From contig CANRWP010000002.1 in the NCBI GenBank assembly GCA_947643595.1, positions 51,036 to 115,035 on the forward strand: a stretch of 64,000 nt of DNA, read 5' to 3'. Below the pieces are notes generated by a model that ran no database searches, was not told the DNA's origin, and worked only from the letters and a program-made list of their open reading frames with translations. Position numbers and translations under genes: made by a program. Source of the DNA: an uncultured bacterium. GTDB lineage: Bacteria; Bacillota; Clostridia; Lachnospirales; Lachnospiraceae. Positions 1 to 8,786 of this stretch are shown here, one piece after another (position 1 is the stretch's first letter; each line of letters begins with the position of its first letter).

Positions 1-526
1 TTGTCAGCGCGGAAGTCGGCTCATCCAGCACCAGTATCCTGGGATTTTTGATGTAAGTCCGCATCAGCGCCAGCATCTGCATCTGCCCGCTGTTCAGCTT
101 TGCCACTTTATCAGTGGGTTTTGCGTCGATTCCCACCCGCTCCAGTATGCTTTTCGTCCCCGCGTACAGACTCTTAAAATCTACGCGCTGACCCCTTCCT
201 GGCAGATTTCCCAGATACAGATTCTCGGCTATGCTGGAGTGCAACACCATATTGATCTCCTGGTAGATCATCTCGATCCCGTACTTCTGGGCAACGGCCA
301 CGTCCGTGAGCTGAATAGTCTTTCCCTCGTACAGAATCTCCCCCTCATATGTGCCGAACGGGTAAGTTCCGCTCAATATTTTCATCAGTGTGGATTTTCC
401 GGCTCCATTCTCCCCACAGACACCCAGTATTTCCCCTTTCTTCAGCTGCAGCATAACCTTATTCAACGCCAGAACGCCGGGAAACTTTTTGGTGACATTT
501 TTCATTTCCAATAAATATTCCGCCAT
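1..526 (-). CDS. Sugar ABC transporter ATP-binding protein, partial (RbsA/MglA type)
   Basis: This is the N-terminal 175 codons of an ATPase that runs off the left edge of the window. The translation starts MAEYLLEMKNVTKKFPGV and contains a Walker A (GENGAGKST), the Q-loop region and a Walker B ending VLDEPTSALT. This is the first ABC domain of the double-domain ATPases that power ribose/galactose-class monosaccharide importers. The family is normally about 500 residues, so two thirds lie outside. The start codon lies 15 bases after the stop of the upstream permease gene, in the order binding protein, permease, ATPase. The ORF track omits it because it has no stop inside the window. Substrate unknown. 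Confidence 0.9.
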   Translation of the reverse strand, partial: MAEYLLEMKNVTKKFPGVLALNKVMLQLKKGEILGVCGENGAGKSTLMKILSGTYPFGTYEGEILYEGKTIQLTDVAVAQKYGIEMIYQEINMVLHSSIAENLYLGNLPGRGQRVDFKSLYAGTKSILERVGIDAKPTDKVAKLNSGQMQMLALMRTYIKNPRILVLDEPTSALT

Positions 527-541
527 ATTCTCACCACCATT

Positions 542-1504
542 CTACGCAGCGCTGCTGAGTTTCTGTCTGTATTTGTCGATCGCAACGGAGATGAGCAGGA
601 TCACTCCAAAAATAAGATTCTGCCAGAAACTGTCCACGCGGATGAGCACCAGTCCGTTGCTTATCACCGCCAGAAGCAGACATCCCAGGATACTGCCGAC
701 CACGGAACCGCTTCCGCCGAACATGCTGGTTCCGCCGATGATCACTGCCGCCATCACCGTGAGCTCCGTTCCCGATCCCGCTGTCGTCTGTGCGCTGGCA
801 AACCTGGATGCCATCAAAATTCCTGCCAGCGCGGCGAAAACCGACACCAGAATATGCACCTCGCGGCGTCTCTTTTTCACGGGTATCCCAGCCAGCCTGG
901 CCGTCTCCGGGTTTCCTCCAACCGCAAAGAGGGAACGCCCGTACTTTGTGTAGGATAAGATCAACTGGAAGACAACGGCGATCACAAGTGCGATCACGAT
1001 CGTGATGTAGACGCTCCCGAAAATTCTGCCCTGTCCCAGCACCTTAAATCCTTCCGTCGCGCCGCTCACCGACATTCCCTTTGTCGTGATGGATACGATC
1101 CCGTTTACGGCATACTGAATACCGAGCGTCACTATCAGCGCCGGCAGTTCACAGTCCACAATAATCCACGCCTTAAAAATTCCCACGGCGGCTCCCGCCA
1201 GCAGTCCGATGACAATACAGAGAGCAGCCGGAACGCCGGCTTTCATCGCAAACATGCACGCCACGCCGCCCAGAGCAGTCACCGCGCCGATCGACAGATC
1301 CAGATCGGATGCCACCAGCAGAAAAGTCAGAGCTGCTCCCACGATCAGATAAAAGCTGGTCGTTCTGAAAATGTCCATTAAATTACTGAAGGAAATGAAA
1401 TTAGGATTGACTAACGTGACTACTATACACATGATGACTAACGGAAGCAGCGTCCCTATTTCATTTTTTGTTGCAAGTACCTGAATCCATCGATTCTTTT
1501 TCAT
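542..1504 (-). CDS. Ribose-type sugar ABC transporter permease
   Basis: A 320-residue hydrophobic membrane protein of the RbsC/BPD_transp_2 family. It forms the membrane channel for a monosaccharide together with the ATPase at the window edge. Many transmembrane segments are visible (for example LLPLVIMCIVVTLVNPNF near the N terminus), as is the family glycine-rich stretch GGTSMFGGSGSVVGSILG near the C terminus. The track ORF starts 20 codons earlier. I place the start at MKKNRW because a GGAGAG ribosome site lies just before it and the extra residues are not membrane-like. It sits between the binding-protein gene and the ATPase gene on the same strand. Confidence 0.92.
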   Translation of the reverse strand: MKKNRWIQVLATKNEIGTLLPLVIMCIVVTLVNPNFISFSNLMDIFRTTSFYLIVGAALTFLLVASDLDLSIGAVTALGGVACMFAMKAGVPAALCIVIGLLAGAAVGIFKAWIIVDCELPALIVTLGIQYAVNGIVSITTKGMSVSGATEGFKVLGQGRIFGSVYITIVIALVIAVVFQLILSYTKYGRSLFAVGGNPETARLAGIPVKKRRREVHILVSVFAALAGILMASRFASAQTTAGSGTELTVMAAVIIGGTSMFGGSGSVVGSILGCLLLAVISNGLVLIRVDSFWQNLIFGVILLISVAIDKYRQKLSSAA

Positions 1505-1572
1505 TATACTCTCCTCTTTTGAAAAATAAATGGGACCCACCCTCAGACAGGCCCCATTTGTCATTTTTACGC

Positions 1573-2655
1573 TTATAAAAGTCCACGCTCCTCCAAAATC
1601 TTCAGATGCTCTTCCACATCGCCCTCCTTGATGACGATCGTGCCGGAGTCATTTGCGAATGCAGGCTTATTTCCTTCCTTGATGTCCTTGATATAGTGTA
1701 CGGATTCATAAGCCATCTTGTAGAAGTCCTGCGCGATCGTGCAATCCAGCGCGCCGCTTGTCACATAATTCAGAATCTCCTCGGAGTCATCGATACCGAC
1801 TACGATCAGTTTATCGCTGAGATTTTCGCTCTCCACATAGTTTGCGATACCGGGGCATCCATATCCGTCCTGACTCACTACAACGTTGAGGTCGGGATAG
1901 CTCTTCAGCAAAGCAGCCAGTTTGTCCGACGCCACAGCCGCATCTGAATTACATTCTTCCTGGATCAGCGTCGCATCCGGATACTCCTTCTGGATCGTCT
2001 CACAGAACGCTTTATACTGAAGATTCTGGGTCTCTGTCTCCAGAGTCGTCTGGATATAACATGCTGTCACATGGTCGAAAGAACTGTACTTTTCTTCTTT
2101 CAGGTAGGACAGAACCGTCTCCGCCTGCGTCACACCCATGTTCACGGGATCCGTGCCGATCCAGCAGTCCTGCAGTTCTTCTGTCGTGTATGTATTGCAG
2201 GTAACCACCGGTATCTCCGCTTCTCTGGCCTTCGTCAGCACATCGGTAGCCTGATCCGTATCCAGAATAACGGTGATAATTCCATCCGCCTTGTTGGTCA
2301 CCGCTGTGTCCAGAAGGGTGATAACCCCGGCAGTGTCGTTCGGAGTTGTCGGTGATACGTACTGTCCCGTCCAGCCGATCTCGGCCAGTGCATCTTCAAA
2401 ACCTTTCTGAGCAGATCCCCACGCAACGCCGCCCGTAACGATGCTGACAAACATGATGTCCTGTGATTCCCCTGATGTTTCAGCTGCCTCCGCATTCTCT
2501 TCCTGCGCCGGTTCCGGAGCCTCCGTCTCCTCTTCCGTATTTTCCTGTGTCTCAGCCGGCTCCGTCGTCGCCTGCGGTTCCTCCGCACTGCTGCCGCACC
2601 CGGTGAGCACAAGCGCGCTTACCAGTAACAGTCCGATTAATTTTTTCAACTTCAT
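1573..2655 (-). CDS. Sugar ABC transporter substrate-binding lipoprotein
   Basis: A 360-residue secreted lipoprotein: a short basic N terminus, a hydrophobic segment and the lipobox LTGC, then an acidic Glu/Thr/Ala/Pro-rich linker of about 50 residues, then a Peripla_BP_4 fold (DIMFVSIVTGGVAWGSAQKG onward). It would hold a monosaccharide or similar ligand at the cell surface for the permease and ATPase that follow. The true start is MKLKKL, 24 codons inside the track ORF, because a GGGAGGT ribosome site precedes it and the N-terminal lipoprotein signal begins there. As first gene of the operon it lies directly behind the candidate LacI operator. Ligand not determinable. Confidence 0.93.
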   Translation of the reverse strand: MKLKKLIGLLLVSALVLTGCGSSAEEPQATTEPAETQENTEEETEAPEPAQEENAEAAETSGESQDIMFVSIVTGGVAWGSAQKGFEDALAEIGWTGQYVSPTTPNDTAGVITLLDTAVTNKADGIITVILDTDQATDVLTKAREAEIPVVTCNTYTTEELQDCWIGTDPVNMGVTQAETVLSYLKEEKYSSFDHVTACYIQTTLETETQNLQYKAFCETIQKEYPDATLIQEECNSDAAVASDKLAALLKSYPDLNVVVSQDGYGCPGIANYVESENLSDKLIVVGIDDSEEILNYVTSGALDCTIAQDFYKMAYESVHYIKDIKEGNKPAFANDSGTIVIKEGDVEEHLKILEERGLL

Positions 2656-2696
2656 TTTTAGACCTCCCTTTTCATCTGAATCTGAATTATTTTTAT

Positions 2697-2708
2697 GAGC
2701 ACGTGCTC
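2697..2708. promoter_or_regulatory. Candidate LacI-family operator (perfect palindrome)
   Basis: GAGCACGTGCTC is a perfect 12-base palindrome with a central CpG, as in many LacI-family operators. It lies about 10 bases downstream of the inferred -10 box of the sugar operon, where a bound repressor would block transcription. A matching half site occurs at 2850, beside the promoter of the divergent lacI-type gene. Confidence 0.72.
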
Positions 2709-2717
2709 GATAACAAA

Positions 2718-2746
2718 AACATATCATTATTCCTTGTATTTTGCAA
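2718..2746 (-). promoter_or_regulatory. Promoter of sugar operon 1
   Basis: Read on the minus strand: -35 TTGCAA, 17-base spacer, -10 TATGTT. It is followed by the palindromic operator and then the ribosome site of the binding-protein gene. Found by eye. Confidence 0.5.
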
Positions 2747-2842
2747 TATATTTTTACTCATTTTTATGATTTCTACAAATTTAAACCTTAATTTTTGGTT
2801 ATTTTGTATATTAATTTTTTTGTATCCTCTATGATTATTTAT

Positions 2843-2860
2843 TTTTATGAGCACGAGACC
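2843..2860. promoter_or_regulatory. Second, asymmetric LacI-type operator
   Basis: TTTTATGAGCACGAGACC repeats the left half and flank of the operator at 2697 (TTTTATGAGCACG). It lies just upstream of the -35 of the regulator gene. Two sites about 150 bases apart would allow looping or autoregulation. Confidence 0.5.
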
Positions 2861-2867
2861 ATTTTCT

Positions 2868-2896
2868 TTGACACAAAAATATAACTATGCTAAAAT
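2868..2896 (+). promoter_or_regulatory. Promoter of the LacI-type regulator gene
   Basis: -35 TTGACA, 17-base spacer, -10 TAAAAT, about 50 bases before the start codon. A close match to the housekeeping sigma consensus. Confidence 0.65.
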
Positions 2897-2946
2897 TATA
2901 GACAGATAACGCTTTTTCATATTTTCAAAACCTCAGGAGTATATAT

Positions 2947-3978
2947 ATGATCACACAAATTCAGATCGCCGAGATGGCCGGCGTTTCCCGGTCTACGGTT
3001 GGCCGGGTCCTCAACCACTGTGAGGACGTAAACGAAGAGACCCGCAAAAAAGTTACGGATATCATCGAGAGAATGGACTATCATCCCAATCGTGCCGGAA
3101 AGGCTCTCGCCATCAAGCAAAAGAATCTCAAGATCGGCTGCATCATCATACAGGCGGACAATCCGTTTTATGCTGAATTGAACAAGGGCATTCAGGAAAA
3201 GGCAGAAGAATTTAAGACATACGGCATCAGCGTTATCGTGGAGAGTGTTGTTTTTCGGACGGAAGATCAGATTCAGAAAATCGATGAACTGCTGGCCCAA
3301 AACATCACCGCCCTGGTCATCCAGCCCACCAACGAGACCGCCATAGCGGAAAAACTGCTGGAGGTGGAAAAGTCCGGTATCCCTATCGTGACGGTCAACA
3401 CGGACCTCCCCGACTTTCACTCTACTTTCTGTTATGTCGGGAACGATTTCTATTTATGCGGAAAGACGGCGGCCAATCTGATGGAGATGATAACGGACGG
3501 CCCCTGTAATATCGGCGTCATCACAGGTTTTTTCAAAGCGAAATCCCACGCCGACAGGATCAGGGGGTTCCAGGATTATATCCGGAATGTGCCCAGGATG
3601 TCCATCGCCGCCATAGCGGAAAATATGGACGATGAAATGGAATCTTACTTCGTCACAAAGACAATGTTGAAGGAACATCCCGAGATCAACACGATGTTCC
3701 TTGTCGCCGGCGGCGTGCACGGAGCGGGTACCGCCATCAAGAGCGTGGAGGAGGAACAGCACCGCCATATCAGGACGATCTCCTTTGATGATGTTCCGAC
3801 CACGCGCAGCCTGGTGCGGGACGGCACGATACAGGCCACCATCTGCCAGCAGCCCATCCGCCAGGGGCAGATGGCGCTCGCGGTTCTCTTTGAATATTTT
3901 GTCGATGGAAAACTACCTGACAGCAAACGTCTGTACACTGATATTCAGATAAAAATACAGGCAAATATTGATACTTAA
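2947..3978 (+). CDS. LacI-family transcriptional regulator
   Basis: A 343-residue regulator. The N-terminal helix-turn-helix is IQIAEMAGVSRSTVGRVLNH followed by the hinge region (VTDIIERMDYHPNRAGKALA), then a periplasmic-binding-protein-like effector domain to the C terminus. It is divergent from the sugar importer at 2655-1, with palindromic sites between them, so it most likely represses that operon and is released by the imported sugar or a derivative. AGGAG precedes the start. The family and role are secure; the effector is unknown. Confidence 0.93.
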   Translation: MITQIQIAEMAGVSRSTVGRVLNHCEDVNEETRKKVTDIIERMDYHPNRAGKALAIKQKNLKIGCIIIQADNPFYAELNKGIQEKAEEFKTYGISVIVESVVFRTEDQIQKIDELLAQNITALVIQPTNETAIAEKLLEVEKSGIPIVTVNTDLPDFHSTFCYVGNDFYLCGKTAANLMEMITDGPCNIGVITGFFKAKSHADRIRGFQDYIRNVPRMSIAAIAENMDDEMESYFVTKTMLKEHPEINTMFLVAGGVHGAGTAIKSVEEEQHRHIRTISFDDVPTTRSLVRDGTIQATICQQPIRQGQMALAVLFEYFVDGKLPDSKRLYTDIQIKIQANIDT

Positions 3979-3991
3979 CGGATTTGATTAC

Positions 3992-4020
3992 TTGTGATTT
4001 TTCTCCTGATATAGTATAAT
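3992..4020 (+). promoter_or_regulatory. Promoter of the GntR-family gene
   Basis: -35 TTGTGA, 17-base spacer, -10 TATAAT. The word TATACAACA follows at 4031-4039; the same 9-mer overlaps the promoter of the catabolic operon at 13196-13204. Confidence 0.55.
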
Positions 4021-4070
4021 ATACGTGATTTATACAACACATTCCGTTTCATAAGTAGGAGTTTTATCGC

Positions 4071-4715
4071 ATGAATACGCCAGTAGAAACCAAACAAAAT
4101 TTAAAGATCCAAGCATACTTGATTTTAAAAGAAAAAATTGTCAGCTGTGAATACCGTCCCGGAAGCATGCTGAACGAAGCACAGCTCGCCGCAGAACTGG
4201 GCTTCAGCCGGACGCCCATCCGGGAAGCTATCAGTATTCTGGAAATGGACGGATTTCTTCGGATCGTTCCCAAAAAAGGAATTTTAGTCACTGATATTTT
4301 ACTTGGTGATATCGTTCAGATTTTTCAGGCCCGTATGGAGATCGAACCCATCGCCTTAAAACTGGCCGGCCCCAATATCCCGCAGGAAGAATTGCTCATG
4401 TGGAAAGAAAAATTCCAGTCTGATGTTTCCTCTGTTGAACATGGCTATCAAACAGATACCGCAATGCATCTCAGCATTATCGGATACTGCAATAACTCCT
4501 ACATTATCGATATGATGAAAAAGGTTTTTGATAAAAATACCCGAATTATTATCTGCAGTACTCAAAATAAAGCACATATGCAGGATGCCCGCAAAGAACA
4601 CCTTGAGATTTTGGATTATCTGCTGCAACAGGATTTCGACCAGGCGGCCATAAAAATGCGCACACATGTAGCCGGATGCCGAAACGCGGCAATGGATTTC
4701 TTTTATTCTACATAA
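4071..4715 (+). CDS. GntR-family regulator, FCD (FadR) subfamily
   Basis: A 214-residue protein with an N-terminal winged helix (residues about 10-75; ELGFSRTPIREAISILEMDGFL is the recognition region) and an all-helical FCD ligand domain. The FCD metal-site residues are plausible around MEIEP, DTAMHLSII and HLEILDYLLQQD. FCD regulators usually sense carboxylated or sugar-acid metabolites. It converges on the end of the 12954-4736 catabolic operon, whose promoter carries a word also found by this gene's own promoter, so it is the best candidate controller of that operon. The start follows an AGGAG site. Confidence 0.9.
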   Translation: MNTPVETKQNLKIQAYLILKEKIVSCEYRPGSMLNEAQLAAELGFSRTPIREAISILEMDGFLRIVPKKGILVTDILLGDIVQIFQARMEIEPIALKLAGPNIPQEELLMWKEKFQSDVSSVEHGYQTDTAMHLSIIGYCNNSYIIDMMKKVFDKNTRIIICSTQNKAHMQDARKEHLEILDYLLQQDFDQAAIKMRTHVAGCRNAAMDFFYST

Positions 4716-4725
4716 TCACAGAAAA

Positions 4726-4750
4726 AAAGACGGGCTCAATGCCCGTCTTT
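4726..4750. terminator. Bidirectional intrinsic terminator
   Basis: AAAGACGGGC, a five-base loop, and GCCCGTCTTT form a perfect stem ending in T (and A on the other strand). It lies between convergent genes and its stem includes the last codons and stop of the FGGY kinase gene. Confidence 0.85.
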
Positions 4751-6268
4751 ATATTCCTGTATCGAATTCCAGAGTCCGCCCAAAGCTTCTATTGTCTTAC
4801 AATACAATTCGTATTTCTTATCATAGACAGCCGCTCTCTCCATATCCGGAAGAATCGGCGCCGAAATCTGGCACATATCTTTCGCCGCGCCCGCAATATC
4901 CGAATAGGCTCCGCTCGCTGTCGCTCCGATCAGAGCACACCCAAACGCTCCCGTCTCGTTTACCTGCACACTCTCCACAGGCAGTTTCATAATATCCGCA
5001 AACATCTGGGTCCACATGGAAGACCGCGCCGCGCCACCGGCAAGCCGGATCGATTTCACCTGTGTCTTTCTGGTCTTTAAAAGTTTTTCCAGATGATACC
5101 TGTGGCAGAAAGTGACGCCTTCATATACACTTCGCAGCAAATGCTTTCTGGTGTGAAAATTGCTGATTCCCACAAAGCTCCCGCTGGCGTTCGGATGGAC
5201 GTTGCTCGCCATCAGAAACGGCAGATACACCGGACAGAATTCTTCCACCGGTATTTCTTCCACCCAGGCGTTCATCTGCTCATAGATATTCGTTCCGCTC
5301 TTTTTGCACTCCTCCCGCAGTTCCGGCAGCAACGTTTTCATAAACCATTCATTGTTCCCGGCTGAGGTCGGACTGCATTCTTCCACAAGATAGTATCCTG
5401 GCAGGCAGAAGAAAGAATTCATCATGACACTACCGTCAGTTACTGGTTCCCGGCCGATGTACTCGTTGATGCTCCAGGTTCCCGCGATCATACAGATATA
5501 CTCCTCATCCGTGACACCCACCGCCACGGCGCAGGCATCGATATCAAAAGCACCTCCCGCCACAGGCGTTCCTGCTTTCAGACCTGTCTTCTCGGCCGCT
5601 TCCACTGTGACATATCCGCAGATATCTGTAGAATACCGAAGAGGCGGCAGCTTATCCATACATTCGGACAGTCCTAACAGCGCAAGTAGTTCCGGATCAT
5701 ACTCTCCGGTATGCAGATTTACCAGATTACAGCCTGAATAATCCGTGCGTTCCGCAAAGGCTTCACCAGTCAGACGAAATCTCACATAATCCTTGCAGGC
5801 AAATATCCACTGTGTCTTCTCCAGAGTCTCCGGCTCGTTGTCTTTCAGCCAGGCGAGCAGAGATACCGGCTGACTGCTCAGAATATGCTGACAGGATCTC
5901 TCAAATACCTTTTCCTCTGTCCCGTCTTTTTTCCACTTTACCGGATAGCTCCACGCTCTGTTGTCTGTGGAAATAATCCCGTTCCTAACCGGTCGGTCAT
6001 CTTTTCCCCAGAGATACAATCCTTTTCCATGGCCGCATACTGCCGCACAGACGATCTCCTCCCCGGTAATTCCAGCCTTTTCGATAGCCTTCCGGATCAC
6101 TTCGCAGTTGGCCTCCCACATCTCATCCATATCCCGCTCCGTAAAACCGGGCTTCGGTACCAGCATCGCCGTATCCATGCCGGCAACTGCCACTTCCCGT
6201 CCCGTCTCATCAAAAACTGCGGCTTTTGTGGATGTTCCACCATTATCCAAACCAAGATAATACCTCAT
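4736..6268 (-). CDS. FGGY-family carbohydrate kinase (xylulokinase/L-xylulose kinase-like)
   Basis: A 510-residue kinase with the two actin-like domains of the FGGY family. Visible motifs are the N-terminal phosphate loop LGLDNGGTSTKAAVFD, the FACKDYVRFRLTG segment typical of the pentulose kinase branch, GGAFDID with the likely catalytic aspartate near residue 235, and the C-terminal nucleotide motif LAGGAARSSMW. It would phosphorylate a ketose or polyol in the cytoplasm. It is the last gene of the seven-gene operon starting at 12954, after a 2-hydroxyacid dehydrogenase and a hydantoinase-like protein. The exact substrate is unclear; L-xylulose-like is only a family-level guess. Its ribosome site is weak. 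Confidence 0.88.
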   Translation of the reverse strand: MRYYLGLDNGGTSTKAAVFDETGREVAVAGMDTAMLVPKPGFTERDMDEMWEANCEVIRKAIEKAGITGEEIVCAAVCGHGKGLYLWGKDDRPVRNGIISTDNRAWSYPVKWKKDGTEEKVFERSCQHILSSQPVSLLAWLKDNEPETLEKTQWIFACKDYVRFRLTGEAFAERTDYSGCNLVNLHTGEYDPELLALLGLSECMDKLPPLRYSTDICGYVTVEAAEKTGLKAGTPVAGGAFDIDACAVAVGVTDEEYICMIAGTWSINEYIGREPVTDGSVMMNSFFCLPGYYLVEECSPTSAGNNEWFMKTLLPELREECKKSGTNIYEQMNAWVEEIPVEEFCPVYLPFLMASNVHPNASGSFVGISNFHTRKHLLRSVYEGVTFCHRYHLEKLLKTRKTQVKSIRLAGGAARSSMWTQMFADIMKLPVESVQVNETGAFGCALIGATASGAYSDIAGAAKDMCQISAPILPDMERAAVYDKKYELYCKTIEALGGLWNSIQEYKDGH

Positions 6269-6311
6269 AATAATCCCTTATACCTTTCCGCTTGCTTTTT
6301 CCGGCAATACA

Positions 6312-7298
6312 TCAGGCATGATCTGCATAATCCCGATTTAAAATATGCGAGGAATCTTTCCCTGCAAAGAAATCTGCACTGATATCAATCGCCATTTTAT
6401 AAATATTCCATAAAGATTCTATCGTCTGGCTGGAGACATGCGGCGTGATTACCGCGTTTTCCAAAGTCAGAAGCGGACAATCCAAAGGCAACGGCTCTTT
6501 CGCAAACACATCCAACCCCGCACCCGCGATCTGGCCCGATTTCAAAGCATTATACAGCGCATCCTCATCAACAATATTTCCGCGGGCGGTATTGACAATC
6601 ACCGCTGTGGGCTTCATCAGCGCCAAAGTTTCTCTGTTTATCATATGATGAGTCTGTTCCGTATACGGGACGTGAATGCTCACAGCATCCGCCTGTCGAA
6701 GCAGTTCTTCCAGCGCCACCAACTCCACACCGTCTGCCTCCATCACATCCCTTTTGGGGAAAGGATCGTAAGCCAGAATCCTGCAATCAAAACCGCCAAG
6801 CAGTTTCGCCAGATGCCGTCCAATACAGCCATAGCCAATAATACCTACTGTACTTCCAATAATCTCATTTCCGATATCCTTTACCCATTCTCCGGCTTTT
6901 GCCCTCGCCTGATATGTATTAATCTTTCTGCGAGTAGAAAGAATCATGGTAAGTGCCATTTCTGCCACCGCCGTGGTATTAGCCCCTGTCGTTCTGGCAA
7001 TAGCCATCCCGTTTGCACTTGCTGCCTTAAGGTCTACTTTATCATATCCCACGCCAAAACGCACTAATAATTTTGCACTGTTTTTTACCTGACTAAATAT
7101 GGATTCTCCATAAGGTTCAATATCAATAATTCCCGCATCGGCATTTTGAAGCTCTTTTATTACATTTTCTTCAGAAAAAGGATTCTGGGGTGCCCAACGG
7201 TATTCCAATCCTAGGGACTTTGCATATTCTTCTGTTCTTTGATTCAGATCACAAAAAATCTTTGTTTGCTCTCCAAAAAATGAAACTATTTTTTTCAT
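6312..7298 (-). CDS. D-isomer-specific 2-hydroxyacid dehydrogenase
   Basis: A 328-residue NAD(P)-dependent dehydrogenase that would interconvert a 2-hydroxy acid and a 2-keto acid. It has a Rossmann domain (VGIIGYGCIGRHLAKLL near residue 145), the catalytic arginine region NTARGNIVDEDAL and the catalytic histidine in VITPHVSSQT. The resemblance is to phosphoglycerate or glyoxylate/hydroxypyruvate reductases, but specificity is open. I start it at MKKIVSFF, seven codons inside the track ORF, because AAGGAG lies just before that codon. It lies between the hydantoinase-like gene and the kinase gene, suggesting a sugar-acid or keto-acid intermediate. Confidence 0.9.
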   Translation of the reverse strand: MKKIVSFFGEQTKIFCDLNQRTEEYAKSLGLEYRWAPQNPFSEENVIKELQNADAGIIDIEPYGESIFSQVKNSAKLLVRFGVGYDKVDLKAASANGMAIARTTGANTTAVAEMALTMILSTRRKINTYQARAKAGEWVKDIGNEIIGSTVGIIGYGCIGRHLAKLLGGFDCRILAYDPFPKRDVMEADGVELVALEELLRQADAVSIHVPYTEQTHHMINRETLALMKPTAVIVNTARGNIVDEDALYNALKSGQIAGAGLDVFAKEPLPLDCPLLTLENAVITPHVSSQTIESLWNIYKMAIDISADFFAGKDSSHILNRDYADHA

Positions 7299-7321
7299 GT
7301 CACTCCTTTTCTCCAACAATT

Positions 7322-8761
7322 TTATTTCTCTAACAAGTCATATGCAAGACCGTATGGTTTTCCAGGAATAAACTGTCCTTCCCCAGGTGTTCCAACATAT
7401 TTTGCATTTTCAACAACTACTTTCCCCCGTAGCAGAACAGTTTCAAAGCGGCCTTTCTGTTCCATGCCTTCAAAAATGCTGTACTCTACTCCAGACGGAT
7501 TTGTCTCAACAGAAAATGTCCCCCTATATTCCGGATCGAGAATAGCAATATCGGCATCTGAGCCCACAGCGATCGCTCCTTTGCGAGGATAAAGGCCATT
7601 CAGTTTCGCTGGTGTCGTGCAACACGCCTCTACATATTTCTTACGATTAATACGACCTGCCTCTACGCCATATGTCCAGATTACATGCATACGGTCCCCC
7701 GCTCCCGGACAGCCATTTGGAATTTTGCGGAAATCACAATGTTTATTTTCTTCATCCCATCCTGTATCCTTCTGTTCTTGATTTGTCATGGAATTATCAG
7801 AGCCAATTAAAGATATTGTCCCTTTATTCAGCGCATTCCAGAGATAATCCCGATCTTCCTGATCCCGCAACGGCGGCGAGCATACAAAATGAGAGGCGAC
7901 TCTCCAATCCGGATTGTCCATAAGGTGCCAGTCAAGAGTCAGCCAAGCCGTACACGCCTCACCGATAACTGCTTTCCCTTCTTCTTTGGCTTTGCGTATC
8001 TCTTCACCTGCCTCAATACAGCTGACGTGGCATATATTAATCGGGCAACGGGCCTGATCCGCAAAACGGATTGCACGAGATACGCACTCCGCCTCACCAA
8101 ATTCCGGTCTGGTATAATACTGATATTTTGGTTCAAAATGCCCAGCAGCGGCGGCTTCATTTCGATATTTGTCGAGAACATCCGAATTTTCCGCATGTAC
8201 CAGAACAAACATACCGCATTTCCCGGCTGCCTCCAGGCAATTCAAAAGTGCCATATCGTCCGCGTACATTTCTGTCCCCTTAAAACAGAGAAACAGCTTC
8301 AAAGAGGGAATTCCCATCTCCACCAACTTCGGAAGCTCACTCTTGGTTTCTTCGGTATAATTCGTGCAGCATGCATGCAATGCGATATCAGGAGCAAGCT
8401 TACCCTTGATTCTCGTATTCAGCCTGTAATTACAGGAATCGACCAAATTTAAAAAATTTCCATCTTCATCATGTTCATTGAAAGCCATATCGACAATGGT
8501 GGTCGTTCCGCCAAGCAAACATACATACGAAGTATTAAAGTCACCGTTATAAGTTACACCATCTGTATTAAGAGCTTCAAAATGACAATGGCTATCAACT
8601 CCGCCAGGCATAACATATTTTCCTGCCGCATCGATCACTCGATCAACATTCTCCGACAAATTTAATCCGATAGCAGAAATTTTCTCTCCATCTACCAATA
8701 TGTCCGCCTGAAACTCATCTGTGGCAGTTACAATAGTTCCATTTTTAATTAATGTTTTCAT
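7322..8761 (-). CDS. Hydantoinase/dihydropyrimidinase-family amidohydrolase
   Basis: A 479-residue cyclic-amidohydrolase of the D-hydantoinase/dihydropyrimidinase branch. The binuclear metal site is visible: HCHFE near residue 60, the lysine that is carbamylated in the family (SLKLFLCFKG), HAENSD, ICHVSC and the aspartate of GSDNSM. IPNGCPGAGDRM is the family loop near residue 345. The tyrosine usual in the FMAYKG-type motif, which contacts the hydantoin ring, is phenylalanine here (LCFKG), so the substrate may not be a classic hydantoin. It sits inside a sugar transport operon, which is unusual for pyrimidine degradation. A strong AGGAGG site precedes the start. Confidence 0.88.
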   Translation of the reverse strand: MKTLIKNGTIVTATDEFQADILVDGEKISAIGLNLSENVDRVIDAAGKYVMPGGVDSHCHFEALNTDGVTYNGDFNTSYVCLLGGTTTIVDMAFNEHDEDGNFLNLVDSCNYRLNTRIKGKLAPDIALHACCTNYTEETKSELPKLVEMGIPSLKLFLCFKGTEMYADDMALLNCLEAAGKCGMFVLVHAENSDVLDKYRNEAAAAGHFEPKYQYYTRPEFGEAECVSRAIRFADQARCPINICHVSCIEAGEEIRKAKEEGKAVIGEACTAWLTLDWHLMDNPDWRVASHFVCSPPLRDQEDRDYLWNALNKGTISLIGSDNSMTNQEQKDTGWDEENKHCDFRKIPNGCPGAGDRMHVIWTYGVEAGRINRKKYVEACCTTPAKLNGLYPRKGAIAVGSDADIAILDPEYRGTFSVETNPSGVEYSIFEGMEQKGRFETVLLRGKVVVENAKYVGTPGEGQFIPGKPYGLAYDLLEK

Positions 8762-8786
8762 TTTAGTACCTCCTTTATTTTTTCAT

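Noticed and set aside
2298-2612. Arg-rich minus-strand ORF (MCSPGAAAVRRNRRRRRSRL)
   Set aside because: It is an alternate frame of the low-complexity linker of the binding protein, with no ribosome site.
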